From Gammaproteobacteria bacterium (GTDB taxonomy: Bacteria; Pseudomonadota; Gammaproteobacteria; SZUA-140): DNA of 38,224 bases. Each line of letters begins with the position of its first letter. Within the stretch, counting starts at the first letter, position 1. The notes under the pieces are model-generated. The model saw only the letters and a list, made by a program, of their open reading frames with translations. It did not search any database and was not told the origin of the DNA. The stretch is taken from the NCBI GenBank assembly GCA_016124415.1, contig WGNS01000003.1:1-38224 (forward strand), given 5' to 3'. Both the position numbers and the translations under genes were made by a program. Shown in pieces: positions 1 to 9,239 of the stretch.

Positions 1-140
1 AACTCCGCAATTGATGAAGTGCACGATTTTACATCTGCGGCATCGGCTGAACAACCACGCAGGGATGTGGCAAGCAGCCTCCAATTGCCATAGTGCAGCG
101 CACTTCTGAAATTTGTGCAGTCGTCTTCTGAAAATGACAG

Positions 141-1700
141 TCAGATCTGACGGACCTTGATGTTCAAGGTCTGGATCCGGTAGGCGATCTGCCTGGGCGT
201 CATATTGAGCAGGCGGGCCGCCTTGGCCTGGACCCAGCCGGCTTCCTCGAGGGCGCCGATGACGCGTTCGCGTTCGTCCAGATTGGGGTCGTTGAAGTCG
301 ATGCGCCGCGCCGGCTGCTGTTCACCGGGACGGATGCGCTCCTCCAGGCCGCTCAGGCCGACCGCATCGCGATCGATGACGCCGTCCGTGCACATGATCG
401 CCGCGCGTTCGAGACAGTTTTCGAGCTCGCGGACGTTGCCCGGCCAGTTGTAACGCATGAGCAATCGGATAGCGCTGTTGGTGATCTCGAGTTCGCGACC
501 CTGATTGCGGGCGATCTTGGAGACGAGGAAGTTGGCGAGATCCGGAATGTCCTCGACACGCTCGCGCAGCGCCGGCGTGTGGATGGGCATGACGTTGAGC
601 CGGTAGTAGAGGTCCTCGCGGAACTCGCCGTTTTGAACATCGGTTTCAAGGTCGCGATTGGTGGCCGCGATGACGCGGACGTCGACCTTGAGGGTCTTGA
701 GACCGCCGACGCGTTCGAACTCGCCCTCCTGCAGCACGCGCAGCAGTTGGGCTTGGAAGGCCGGCGATATCTCGCCGATTTCGTCGAGGAACAGGGTGCC
801 GCCGTTGGCCTGTTCGAAGCGCCCCTTGCGCTGATAGACGGCGCCCGTAAACGCACCTTTCTCGTGGCCGAACAGTTCCGATTCGAGCAGATTGTCGGGC
901 AGGGCGGCGCAGTTCAGTTTGATGAACGGCCCGTTGGAGCGCGAGGAATTGTAATGGATGGCGTTGGCGATCAGTTCCTTGCCGGTGCCCGACTCTCCAC
1001 GGATCAGGACCGTCGTATTCCACTTCGCGACCTGGCGCACTTGGTCGAAGACCAGCCGCATGGCATCGGTGTGCCCCACGATATTGGAGAAGCCGTGCTC
1101 GCCCTTGACGCGTCGGCGCAGCGTGTCGCGCTCGTCGCGCAGTTGCTGCTGTTCCTTCTCGACCTGACGGGCGAGGAGGACGGTCTGGCCGATCAGGTTG
1201 GCGATCATTTCGAGGAAGCGGACCTGTTCGTCCAGCAGGCCGATGCTGCCGGACGGCTGTGCGGTGAACACGCCGATGGTCTCCTGGTCGCCGAGGGTGA
1301 TCGGTACGCCGATGAACGGCAGATTGGGGTCGTAGACGCCCAGGCGGTCCAGGAAACGCGACTCGTCGGCGAGACGGCGCACGACGATCGGTTCGCCGCT
1401 CGAGAGTATCGAGCCGACGATGCCTTCGCCGGGCTGGTAGCGAACCGACTCGATCGGCCGGGTGCCGCCGTCATGGAGCGCGATCACGAGCAGTTCTCCG
1501 GTGTCCTCCTCGACCAGGCTGACCATGCCGTAGCTCAGGCTGCCTTGCTCGTGCAGGACCTTGAGCACGCCTTGCATGCACTCGCGCAGATCGAGCGAGC
1601 AGGACAGCACCTGGCTGACGCGATACAGGGCCGCCAACTCGGATTCGAGAAAGGCCTGGCGGTCGGTCATCGGTATCCGTTCGCTGTGGGTCACGTTCAT
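141..1700 (-). CDS. nifA: NifA, sigma54-dependent nif transcriptional activator (GAF - AAA+ - Fis-type HTH)
   Basis: Provided ORF 141..1871; start placed at [15 protein letters not shown] (CAT at 1698-1700). Contains N-terminal GAF-like region, Walker [15 protein letters not shown] loop ([10 protein letters not shown]), [23 protein letters not shown] and C-terminal HTH ([19 protein letters not shown]). Directly follows nifL. Confidence 0.95.
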   Translation of the reverse strand: MNVTHSERIPMTDRQAFLESELAALYRVSQVLSCSLDLRECMQGVLKVLHEQGSLSYGMVSLVEEDTGELLVIALHDGGTRPIESVRYQPGEGIVGSILSSGEPIVVRRLADESRFLDRLGVYDPNLPFIGVPITLGDQETIGVFTAQPSGSIGLLDEQVRFLEMIANLIGQTVLLARQVEKEQQQLRDERDTLRRRVKGEHGFSNIVGHTDAMRLVFDQVRQVAKWNTTVLIRGESGTGKELIANAIHYNSSRSNGPFIKLNCAALPDNLLESELFGHEKGAFTGAVYQRKGRFEQANGGTLFLDEIGEISPAFQAQLLRVLQEGEFERVGGLKTLKVDVRVIAATNRDLETDVQNGEFREDLYYRLNVMPIHTPALRERVEDIPDLANFLVSKIARNQGRELEITNSAIRLLMRYNWPGNVRELENCLERAAIMCTDGVIDRDAVGLSGLEERIRPGEQQPARRIDFNDPNLDERERVIGALEEAGWVQAKAARLLNMTPRQIAYRIQTLNIKVRQI

Positions 1701-3340
1701 GAGCGCCTCCCGTTCGAACTCTCGACCGGACGGCTGCTGGCCGGAAAGTTGATGCGTACCAGGCAGCCGTCGAGGAAGTTCGTGCCGATGTCGATGACGC
1801 CGTTGTGCTGGTTGATCGTGTCCTGCACGAGGGACAGTCCCATGCCCGAATGGCTTCGGCCCCGCCGCCATCCCGTGTAGAAGGGCTCGAAGATCTTGAG
1901 CCGGGCCGACTCGGCGATGCCGGGTCCGTTGTCCTGGATCTGGACCTCGACGCCGTCGTCCTGGCTCCGGGTCGCGATGCGGATGACGCGCTCCGGTTTA
2001 CCTGATTCGGTGACGGCCTGTAGGGCGTTTTCGAGCAGGCGCATGAACATGCTGCGCAATTGGTTGGCCCGACCGACGATCGACGGCACGATGGTTTGCG
2101 GATGCCACTCGATCGTGACCCCCTGGGCGAGAAAATCTTCAGTCATGAGCATCATGACGTCCTGTAGCAGTTCGTTGATGTTGAGGCTGGATTCGCGCTC
2201 CTGCAGTTCGGCGGGCAATGCGGCGCGCAGGGTATCCATGGCCTCGCGGCCGGAGGCGAGGACCTGATCGAGAATCTGGCTCGTGCGCGCGACGTCGGTG
2301 CCGCGACCGATCATGCCGGCGGCGGCCTGAATCACGTTGATCGGTGTCTGCATCTGGAAGATGGCGCCGGACAGCGCCTCGCGCATGCCCTGGATTCGCG
2401 CCTGTTCGGCAAGGCTTGCGCGCAGGTGTTGCATGCGGACCTGTTCGAGCTGGCGTTTCAAGACGGTGATCTCGTTGGCCACGAGCAGCAGACAGCAGCG
2501 CCGCTGGGCATGGTCCCGGAAGTATCCGCTGGCCGTGATGTCCAGCTCGTCGACCCACGTGCCGGAGACCGAGAACCAGCGCGGCTCCACTCGTCCGCTG
2601 ATGTCCAGACGCACCTCGATTTCGGTGAAGTCCCGGCTGTCCGAACAGGGCCGCTGATGTTTGCCGCCTTTTTCGGGGGGCTGGATCGAGTCCAGGAAGA
2701 GGTGTGCGGGTTCCTTGCCGCGCAGATCGCCGAACAGTTTCTTGTAGGCCTGATTGTCGAGTAGGACCTTGCGGTCGGCGTCGAGCAGGGCGACGATCAC
2801 GGGGGCCGAGTCGAGCACGGATTCGAGCAGGGCCTTTTGGTTGCGGACCTGACGTTCCAGGGCATTCAGTTCAGTGACGTCGCGGTGTATGCCCAGGAAG
2901 TAGGCGATTTCACCCTTTTCGTCGAGTACGGGGGAAATCAACAATTCGGCGAGATAGGCCTCGCCGTTCTTGCGCCGGTTGACCAGCGTGCCGCGCCAGG
3001 TTTCCTTGTTTTGGATCGTTGTCCAGAGCTTCTTATAGACCTCGACCGGCGTTTGTTTGTGCGACAGCAGCGATTCATTCTTGCCGAGGACGAAGGCGCG
3101 GTTGTATCCCGTCAGCGTTTCGAAGGACGGGTTCACATAGAGCATATTGGCCTTGTCGTCCGTGATGGAGATAGCCAGCGGCGATTGTTGGGCGATTTCG
3201 AAGAAAAGCCGGGTCGACAAAAAGCTTTGATCCGCCACCGTTCCCTTGGGTAGCGCCGCCAGCAGTTCCGCGATCAGCTCACTGCTGTCTTTGTGGTCGG
3301 CCTTGTCATTGGTGTCGGATTCGGGGCGTGTTTGCGGCAT
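1697..3340 (-). CDS. nifL: NifL, nitrogen fixation anti-activator (PAS-PAS-degenerate kinase)
   Basis: ORF 1697..3457 with likely start MPQTRPESDTND at 3340. PAS domain (SITDDKANMLYVNPSFETLTGYNR), second PAS-like region, and a C-terminal GHKL ATPase (LLENALQAV, IQDNGPGI). 4-nt ATGA overlap with nifA. Confidence 0.93.
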   Translation of the reverse strand: MPQTRPESDTNDKADHKDSSELIAELLAALPKGTVADQSFLSTRLFFEIAQQSPLAISITDDKANMLYVNPSFETLTGYNRAFVLGKNESLLSHKQTPVEVYKKLWTTIQNKETWRGTLVNRRKNGEAYLAELLISPVLDEKGEIAYFLGIHRDVTELNALERQVRNQKALLESVLDSAPVIVALLDADRKVLLDNQAYKKLFGDLRGKEPAHLFLDSIQPPEKGGKHQRPCSDSRDFTEIEVRLDISGRVEPRWFSVSGTWVDELDITASGYFRDHAQRRCCLLLVANEITVLKRQLEQVRMQHLRASLAEQARIQGMREALSGAIFQMQTPINVIQAAAGMIGRGTDVARTSQILDQVLASGREAMDTLRAALPAELQERESSLNINELLQDVMMLMTEDFLAQGVTIEWHPQTIVPSIVGRANQLRSMFMRLLENALQAVTESGKPERVIRIATRSQDDGVEVQIQDNGPGIAESARLKIFEPFYTGWRRGRSHSGMGLSLVQDTINQHNGVIDIGTNFLDGCLVRINFPASSRPVESSNGRRS

Positions 3341-3571
3341 GTCTGGATCACCTTGGAACGACAATGTTCGTAGTGATTTGCAAAAATTATTCCTTAGCAA
3401 TCCGGTAGGAATTCGCCGGGCGTGTTCGATGAGTCGATATTTTTGTATCATAATCAATAAGTTGAATATAAGTTTCGACGCCTTTCCCGCGGGTTTGACG
3501 CCATCCGGCGGTGGTCGCTTAAGCGTCTGATTGCACGGTGAAGTGATCCAACACGGTGCAATGCCCCATCT

Positions 3572-3587
3572 TGTCGCATCCCCGACA
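3572..3587. promoter_or_regulatory. NifA upstream activator sequence 1 (TGT-N10-ACA)
   Basis: TGTCGCATCCCCGACA, exact match to TGT-N10-ACA, about 210 bp upstream of the sigma54-like element. Confidence 0.75.
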
Positions 3588-3612
3588 AACGCTTTGGCCG
3601 TTTCTTTTTGCT

Positions 3613-3628
3613 TGTCGCCTTCGTAACA
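3613..3628. promoter_or_regulatory. NifA upstream activator sequence 2 (TGT-N10-ACA)
   Basis: TGTCGCCTTCGTAACA, exact match to TGT-N10-ACA, 41 bp from site 1. Confidence 0.75.
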
Positions 3629-3741
3629 GCTCCCGACATGACTCCGACCGTTGCGGCGGTCTCCTGAAATAACTGGAAACGATTTTGTTCCGATTCCATT
3701 TCATCAGCGATAACAGGGTGTTGCCCTGTTTACGGTGTGGT

Positions 3742-3754
3742 TATCACGATCTTG
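3742..3754 (+). promoter_or_regulatory. Possible IHF binding site between UAS and promoter
   Basis: TATCACGATCTTG compared with the IHF consensus WATCAANNNNTTR; one mismatch. Position between UAS and -24/-12 is typical of nif promoters. Confidence 0.4.
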
Positions 3755-3797
3755 CGGGCCTTTCTATCAAGGGTGGGCGGGGACATCGGCGGGATTC

Positions 3798-3812
3798 TGG
3801 CATGGTTGCTGC
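3798..3812 (+). promoter_or_regulatory. Sigma54 (RpoN) -24/-12 promoter of the rnf operon
   Basis: TGGCATGGTTGCTGC: GG(3799-3800)-N10-GC(3811-3812) spacing against consensus TGGCACG-N4-TTGC; about 40 bp upstream of the rnfA start. Confidence 0.8.
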
Positions 3813-3851
3813 AGTTCGTGATGCACGATTCCATGAAGCCTGTGTGAAACA

Positions 3852-4433
3852 ATGACGGAATATCTGCTGCTGATCATTTCGACCGCCCTGGTCAACAACG
3901 TCGTCCTGGTCAAGTTCCTGGGACTGTGTCCGTTCATGGGCGTGTCGAGCAAGATCGATTCGGCTGTCGGTATGGGATTGGCGACGACCTTCGTGCTGAC
4001 GCTCGCGGCCGTCTTCAGCTGGTTGATCGAGTACCTGATCCTGCAGCCGCTCGATATCGGCTTCTTGCGCATCATGAGTTTCATCCTCGTGATCGCGGCG
4101 GTGGTTCAGTTTACCGAGCTTGCCGTTCGCAAGCTGTCGCCCGGCCTCTATCAGGTGCTCGGTATCTTCCTGCCCCTGATCACGACGAACTGCGCCGTGC
4201 TCGGTGTTGCGTTGCTCAACGTCCAGCAGGAAAACGATTTCATTCACAGCCTGTTGTACGGGTTCAGTTCGGCGCTCGGTTTCACCCTGGTCATGGTGAT
4301 TTTCGCGGGGCTCAGGGAGCGTCTGGCACGCGCCCAAGTGCCGGCCACCTTCGCCGGTTCGCCGATCGGTTTTGTCGTGGCGGGACTGTTGTCCCTGGCG
4401 TTCATGGGCTTTTCCGGCCTGGCGACGCATTAG
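3852..4433 (+). CDS. rnfA: RnfA, ion-translocating ferredoxin oxidoreductase subunit A
   Basis: [32 protein letters not shown]... [17 protein letters not shown], classic RnfA/NqrE membrane subunit; first gene of an rnf cluster. Confidence 0.96.
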   Translation: MTEYLLLIISTALVNNVVLVKFLGLCPFMGVSSKIDSAVGMGLATTFVLTLAAVFSWLIEYLILQPLDIGFLRIMSFILVIAAVVQFTELAVRKLSPGLYQVLGIFLPLITTNCAVLGVALLNVQQENDFIHSLLYGFSSALGFTLVMVIFAGLRERLARAQVPATFAGSPIGFVVAGLLSLAFMGFSGLATH

Positions 4434-4453
4434 GAAATGCATAGGAGAGAGCG

Positions 4454-4984
4454 ATGGTGGCCGCACTTGTCAGTCTGATGATCCTGGGTCTTTCGCTTGG
4501 CGTCCTGCTCGGGGTCGCCGCCCGGGTCTTTAAGGTCGAGGGCAACCCGCTCGAGGCCGAGATCGAGGCCATGTTGCCGGGTTCCCAGTGCGGTCAATGC
4601 GGTTTCCCGGGTTGTTCCCCGGCTGCAGCCGCAGTCGCCAACGGTAAGGCCCCGGTGACGCTGTGCCCGCCGGGCGGTCGCAACCTGGCTCAGGCCCTCG
4701 CGAACAAGCTCGGTGTCACGGTAGACCTTTCCGGCGTTGAGGACCAGATGCCTATCTACGCGCACATACGCGAAGGTCTCTGCATCGGTTGTACCAAATG
4801 CTTCAAGCGCTGCCCGACCGACGCGATCATGGGGGCGCATGAGCAGATCCACGTCGTCTTCCGCGATGCCTGCACGGGATGCAAGAAGTGTTTTGAGGTC
4901 TGTCCGACCGAGTGCATCGAGATGCGTCCGATCGAACCGACCACCCAGACCTGGTACTGGTCGAAACCTTTGGAAGCCGGCTGA
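4454..4984 (+). CDS. rnfB: RnfB, Fe-S subunit
   Basis: N-terminal TM, QCGQCGFPGCSPAA 4Fe-4S motif and two ferredoxin motifs (CIGCTKCFKRCP, CTGCKKCFEVCP). Confidence 0.96.
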   Translation: MVAALVSLMILGLSLGVLLGVAARVFKVEGNPLEAEIEAMLPGSQCGQCGFPGCSPAAAAVANGKAPVTLCPPGGRNLAQALANKLGVTVDLSGVEDQMPIYAHIREGLCIGCTKCFKRCPTDAIMGAHEQIHVVFRDACTGCKKCFEVCPTECIEMRPIEPTTQTWYWSKPLEAG

Positions 4985-6495
4985 TGAAACCGCTCAGAAA
5001 ATTATTCAAGATCCGGGGCGGCGTTCATCCCGACGATCACAAGGGCCGCACCGCTCAGTCGTCCATCGAGGACATGCCCATGCCTGCGCTGCTGCACATT
5101 CCGCTGCAACAGCATATCGGTTCGCCGGCATCGCCGATGGTGAAGCGCGGCGACCGCGTGCTTAAGGGTCAGTTGCTTGCGCACAGCCAGGGCATGATTT
5201 CGGCGCCCGTGCACGCCCCGACCTCGGGGCGGATCGTCGGCGTAGGCAACTATCCCGCTCATCACCCGTCCGGACTCTCGGTACATACGATCACCTTGCA
5301 GCCGGACGGCGCGGATCGCTGGATCGAGGGCGAAGCTCCGCCGACGGATCCGTTCGCGCTCGAACCCGAGGAGATTGCGACGCGCGTGGCCGCGGCCGGT
5401 ATCGTCGGCATGGGCGGCGCGACTTTTCCATCGGCCGTCAAACTGAACCTGCGCAGCCGCTATTGCCTGGAGACGCTGGTCATCAACGGTGCTGAATGCG
5501 AACCCTATTTGACCTGTGACGACCGGCTTATGCGCGAGGAGAGCGCAGCGGTCATCGACGGCATTCGCATCATGGCGTATGCCCTTGGCGTGAAGCGGGT
5601 CATCATCGGTATCGAGAACAACAAGCCGGAGGCCCAGGCTGCCATGCAGGCCGCGGCCGAGGCGTTTCCCGAAATCGAAATCGCGCGACTGCCGGCTCGT
5701 TATCCGATGGGTTCGGAAAAGCATCTGGTGCAGACCGTGACCGGTGTGGAGACCCCGGCCCGCGGACTCACCGCCGACATCGGCGTGGTCGTCCACAACG
5801 TCGCTACCGCCTACGCGGTACATGATGCCCTGCGTTTCGGTCGCCCGCTGATCTCGCGCGTCGTGACGATCAGTGGCGGGGCGATCCGACTACCGAAGAA
5901 TCTGCGCGTGTTGATCGGTACGCCGATCGAGGAACTGATCACCCATTGCGGCGGCTATTCCGAGACGCCCGAGCGTTTGATCAGCGGCGGTCCGATGATG
6001 GGTCAGCCGCTGCCCGGCACGCGTGTGCCGATCATCAAGGGCAGCAACGGCGTGCTGGCGCTGACGGTGCGCGAAACGAAAGCGGAAGAGGCTATGCCCT
6101 GTATCCGTTGCGCGAGCTGCGTCAAGGCCTGCCCCTGCGGTCTGGTGCCGCTGGAAATGGCGAACTACATCCGTAGCGGCGATCTCGAAGGCGCCGTGGC
6201 CTACGGCCTGATGGACTGCATTTCCTGTGGTTCGTGCGCCTTCGTCTGTCCTTCGAACATCCGTCTCGTTCAGTTCTTCAACTATGCCAAGGGCGAGCTG
6301 ACCGCCCGGCAGCGCGCCGAGCATACGCAAAACGAGACCCGTCGCCTGGCCGAGGCCCGTACGATTCGACTGGAACGCCAGAAGCAGGCCAAGCGCGAGG
6401 CCATGGCCCGTCGCAAGCAGGCCCAGGAAGCGGCCAAGCAGGCCAAGCAAGCCGCCGAGGCGAGGGCGCAACAAGCCGCGAGGACAGGTTCATGA
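4984..6495 (+). CDS. rnfC: RnfC, Fe-S/FMN/NADH-binding subunit
   Basis: ORF 4912..6495 with likely start MKPLRKLFKIRGGVHPDDHKG at 4984. GGATFPSAVKL, NGAECEPYLTCDDRLM, CIRCASCVKACPCGLVP and CISCGSCAFVCPS; Ala/Lys/Gln-rich C-terminal tail. Confidence 0.96.
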   Translation: MKPLRKLFKIRGGVHPDDHKGRTAQSSIEDMPMPALLHIPLQQHIGSPASPMVKRGDRVLKGQLLAHSQGMISAPVHAPTSGRIVGVGNYPAHHPSGLSVHTITLQPDGADRWIEGEAPPTDPFALEPEEIATRVAAAGIVGMGGATFPSAVKLNLRSRYCLETLVINGAECEPYLTCDDRLMREESAAVIDGIRIMAYALGVKRVIIGIENNKPEAQAAMQAAAEAFPEIEIARLPARYPMGSEKHLVQTVTGVETPARGLTADIGVVVHNVATAYAVHDALRFGRPLISRVVTISGGAIRLPKNLRVLIGTPIEELITHCGGYSETPERLISGGPMMGQPLPGTRVPIIKGSNGVLALTVRETKAEEAMPCIRCASCVKACPCGLVPLEMANYIRSGDLEGAVAYGLMDCISCGSCAFVCPSNIRLVQFFNYAKGELTARQRAEHTQNETRRLAEARTIRLERQKQAKREAMARRKQAQEAAKQAKQAAEARAQQAARTGS

Positions 6496-7589
6496 GCGGC
6501 CCGGTCAGCGGTCCTCACGCCCATGGCGCGATCAGTCTGCGGCAGACCATGCTGTTGGTCATGCTGGCTTTGCTGCCGGCGACGCTGTTCGGCCTCTCTA
6601 TCTACGGCTGGCCCGCGTTCAATCTGCTGACGGTCACGATCGTGGCTTCGCTGCTCGCCGAGGCGGTCTGCCTCGTGATCGCCGGCAAACCGGTCGGGAT
6701 CTATCTGAAGGACGGTTCCGCCATCCTGACCGGCTGGCTGCTCGCGATGACTCTGCCACCGTGGGCGCCCTGGTGGATCGGCGTGTGCGGCGCCCTGATC
6801 GCGATCGTGCTCGGCAAGCAGGTCTTCGGCGGTATCGGCCAGAATCTGTTCAATCCGGCCATGGTCGCGCGCGTCGCGCTCCTGATCGCGTTTCCGCTCG
6901 AGATGACGACCTTCGTGGCGCCCAAGCCCCTGTTTACCGAGTCGGCGCCCGATTTCGTGCAGTCGCTCGCGATCACCTTCGGCGGCGGCATGCACATCGA
7001 CGCCGTCAGCAGCGCCACGACGCTCGGATTCGTCAAGACCGAACTCGGCCGCCATAATCCGCTCGACGGCGCATTGTCCCAGGTCTTCGATCTGCTGAAC
7101 GGGTTTACGGGCTTCATGCCCGGCAGTATGGGCGAGACGTCGGCCATGCTGGTCCTGCTCGGCGGGTTGTTCCTGCTGTACCGGCGCATCATCAGCTGGC
7201 ATATCCCGGTCGCGATGATCGCGAGCATCACGCTGCTCGCCGGCGTGTTTCACACATTGTCGCCAGAGCATTTTACGGGCCCGCTCGTCCATTTATTGTC
7301 CGGCGCGACCCTGCTCGGCGCGTTTTTCATCGCGACCGATCTCGTGACATCGCCCGTGACAGCCAGGGGACAAATCATCTTCGGCGCCGGCTGCGGGGTC
7401 CTGGTCTACGTCATCCGCAGCTGGGCAAACTATCCGGAAGGCGTGGCCTTCGCCGTCATGCTCATGAACGCGCTGACGCCGCTGATCGATCATTACGTCC
7501 GGCCGCGCGTCTACGGTCGCGACCGCAAAGGCCAGCCGCTCGTTTACAAGGGCGAGTCGTGGGAACGGGATTCGGAGGCGTCGCGATGA
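6492..7589 (+). CDS. rnfD: RnfD, membrane subunit
   Basis: Likely start MSGPVSGPHAHGAISLRQTM; polytopic; DGALSQVFDLLNGFTGFMPGSMGETSAMLVLLGGLFLLY and FFIATDLVTSPVTARGQIIFG motifs including the flavinylation-type SGAT-like region (SSATTLG). Start in the middle of the longer provided ORF 6234..7589. Confidence 0.95.
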   Translation: MSGPVSGPHAHGAISLRQTMLLVMLALLPATLFGLSIYGWPAFNLLTVTIVASLLAEAVCLVIAGKPVGIYLKDGSAILTGWLLAMTLPPWAPWWIGVCGALIAIVLGKQVFGGIGQNLFNPAMVARVALLIAFPLEMTTFVAPKPLFTESAPDFVQSLAITFGGGMHIDAVSSATTLGFVKTELGRHNPLDGALSQVFDLLNGFTGFMPGSMGETSAMLVLLGGLFLLYRRIISWHIPVAMIASITLLAGVFHTLSPEHFTGPLVHLLSGATLLGAFFIATDLVTSPVTARGQIIFGAGCGVLVYVIRSWANYPEGVAFAVMLMNALTPLIDHYVRPRVYGRDRKGQPLVYKGESWERDSEASR

Positions 7590-8242
7590 ACGATGCGGCC
7601 AACGAGCCCGTATACCGCAAGAAGATCCATTTCCAGGCCGCGCTCCTGGCGGGGTTTTCGACGCTCGCCGCGGCACTCCTGATCGGCGGCAATCTCGCCA
7701 CGCACGAGGCGATCGCGGCGCGGCAAGAAGAGGACCTGTTGCGCTCGCTGTCGCTGGCGCTGCCCGATTCGCTGCACGACAACAATCTGCTCGATCATGT
7801 GCTCGAGATCAAGGGTCCCAATGGCGCGCCCCTCACCATCTATCGGGCGCTCAAGGAAGGCAAGATCACCGGCTACGCCTGGCAGGTGACGGGGCAGGGG
7901 TATGCCGGCGACATCGGTCTGATCATGAGCGTCGACCGGGACGGCAATATCCTGATCGTGCGTGTCCTGTCCCATGCCGAGACGCCGGGACTCGGCGACA
8001 AGATCGAGGTCGAGAAGAACGACTGGATCAACCGCTTTACCGGGCATTCCCTCGTCAACACGACCGAGGCCCAATGGCACGTCAAGAAAGACGGCGGCGA
8101 ATTCGACCAGTTCAGCGGCGCCACGATTACGCCGCGCGGGGTCGTCAAGGCCGTTCATGCGGGGCTTGCGTTCTTCAAGGATCACCGCGCCGAGCTGTCC
8201 ACGTTCGACGCACACAAACCAAACGGCGGAAAGCAATCATGA
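7586..8242 (+). CDS. rnfG: RnfG, FMN-binding subunit
   Basis: Likely start MNDAANEPVYRKKIHFQ. FMN-binding domain with HAETPGLGDKIE and SGATITPRGVV (SGAT flavinylation motif). Confidence 0.95.
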   Translation: MNDAANEPVYRKKIHFQAALLAGFSTLAAALLIGGNLATHEAIAARQEEDLLRSLSLALPDSLHDNNLLDHVLEIKGPNGAPLTIYRALKEGKITGYAWQVTGQGYAGDIGLIMSVDRDGNILIVRVLSHAETPGLGDKIEVEKNDWINRFTGHSLVNTTEAQWHVKKDGGEFDQFSGATITPRGVVKAVHAGLAFFKDHRAELSTFDAHKPNGGKQS

Positions 8243-8916
8243 GTGCAGATTATCGTCGCATCACGCGCAACGGGCTCTGGGATCAGAACATCGTTTTTTC
8301 GCAGGGGCTGGCGCTGTGTCCGCTGCTGGCCGTCACCGGGACCGCCACCAACGGTCTCGGCATGGGGCTCGCCACCACGCTCGTGTTGGTCGCCTCGGGC
8401 CTGACGGTGGCCCTGGCCCGCAGCATGATCCTGCCCGAGATCCGTATTCCCGTCTTCGTGCTGATCATCGCGGCCATCGTGACGCTCGTCGACATGGGCA
8501 TGAACGCCTGGGTGCACGATCTGCATAAGGTGCTCGGACTGTTCATTCCCCTGATCGTGACCAATTGCGCGATCCTGGGGCGGGCGGAGTCCTTCGCGTC
8601 CAAGAACGCCGCGCTGCCGGCCGCGGTCGACGGACTCATGATGGGGCTCGGTTTCACGCTCGCACTCATCGTTCTCGGCGCCTGCCGGGAATTGATCGGC
8701 AGCGGGACGTTGTTCAGTCACGCCGAACTTCTGCTCGGTCAGGGGCTTGCCTTCCTCGATATCACGGTGATTCCGGATTATCGGGGATTCCTGATCGCCA
8801 TCCTTCCCCCGGGCGGATTTTTGATCCTCGGCCTGTTGCTGGCCGGAAAGCGCCTGCTCGACCGCCGCCTCGCGACGAGCACGGCATCTGCCGCGGTCCC
8901 GGCGCACAGCTGCTGA
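8239..8916 (+). CDS. rnfE: RnfE, membrane subunit
   Basis: Likely start MSADYRRITRNGLWDQNIVFSQGLALCPLLAVTGTATNGLGMG; LFIPLIVTNCAILGRAESFASKN is diagnostic of RnfE/NqrD. Confidence 0.95.
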   Translation: MSADYRRITRNGLWDQNIVFSQGLALCPLLAVTGTATNGLGMGLATTLVLVASGLTVALARSMILPEIRIPVFVLIIAAIVTLVDMGMNAWVHDLHKVLGLFIPLIVTNCAILGRAESFASKNAALPAAVDGLMMGLGFTLALIVLGACRELIGSGTLFSHAELLLGQGLAFLDITVIPDYRGFLIAILPPGGFLILGLLLAGKRLLDRRLATSTASAAVPAHSC

Positions 8917-8926
8917 TGAGGTCCGC

Positions 8927-9214
8927 ATGAACGTCGGTGTCGCCTACGCAACCAAATTCAAACAGATCTGGCTCAAGCTCGAGGTCCCGGACGGTAGCAC
9001 CGTCCGGGAGGCCATCGAGCGCTCGGGGCTACTTAAGCAGTTTCCGGAAATCGATCTCGAAGAACAGAAGATCGGGATCTTCGGCAAGCTGACCAACCTC
9101 GACGCCGCGCTCGAGGACGGCGCCCGCGTCGAGATCTACCGGCATATCATCGCCGATCCGGAGACGGTTGAGCGTCGGGACCGCCAGGAGGGCGACGACG
9201 ATTCGGATGACTGA
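8927..9214 (+). CDS. rnfH: RnfH family protein
   Basis: 95 aa ubiquitin-like RnfH: VPDGSTVREAIERSGLL...IGIFGKLTNLDAALEDGARVEIYRHI; terminal gene of the rnf cluster. Confidence 0.92.
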   Translation: MNVGVAYATKFKQIWLKLEVPDGSTVREAIERSGLLKQFPEIDLEEQKIGIFGKLTNLDAALEDGARVEIYRHIIADPETVERRDRQEGDDDSDD

Positions 9215-9239
9215 GCGTTCCGGGGTATCGTCGCCCGGG

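Noticed and set aside
68-110. TGGCAA...TTGCCA and AGTGC-AGC-GCACT repeats, and a TGGCA-like sigma54 candidate left of nifA
   Set aside because: The -24/-12 spacing is wrong on both strands, arms are short and there is no T-run, so neither a promoter nor a terminator is supported.
579-1880. 433-aa plus-strand ORF opposite nifA
   Set aside because: Antisense to a clear NifA; no independent motifs.
3519-3704. 61-aa minus-strand ORF with a Cys-rich CRGCDKMGHC stretch upstream of nifL
   Set aside because: Overlaps both NifA UAS sites and another overlapping ORF; no ribosome-binding site evident; Cys cluster probably coincidental.
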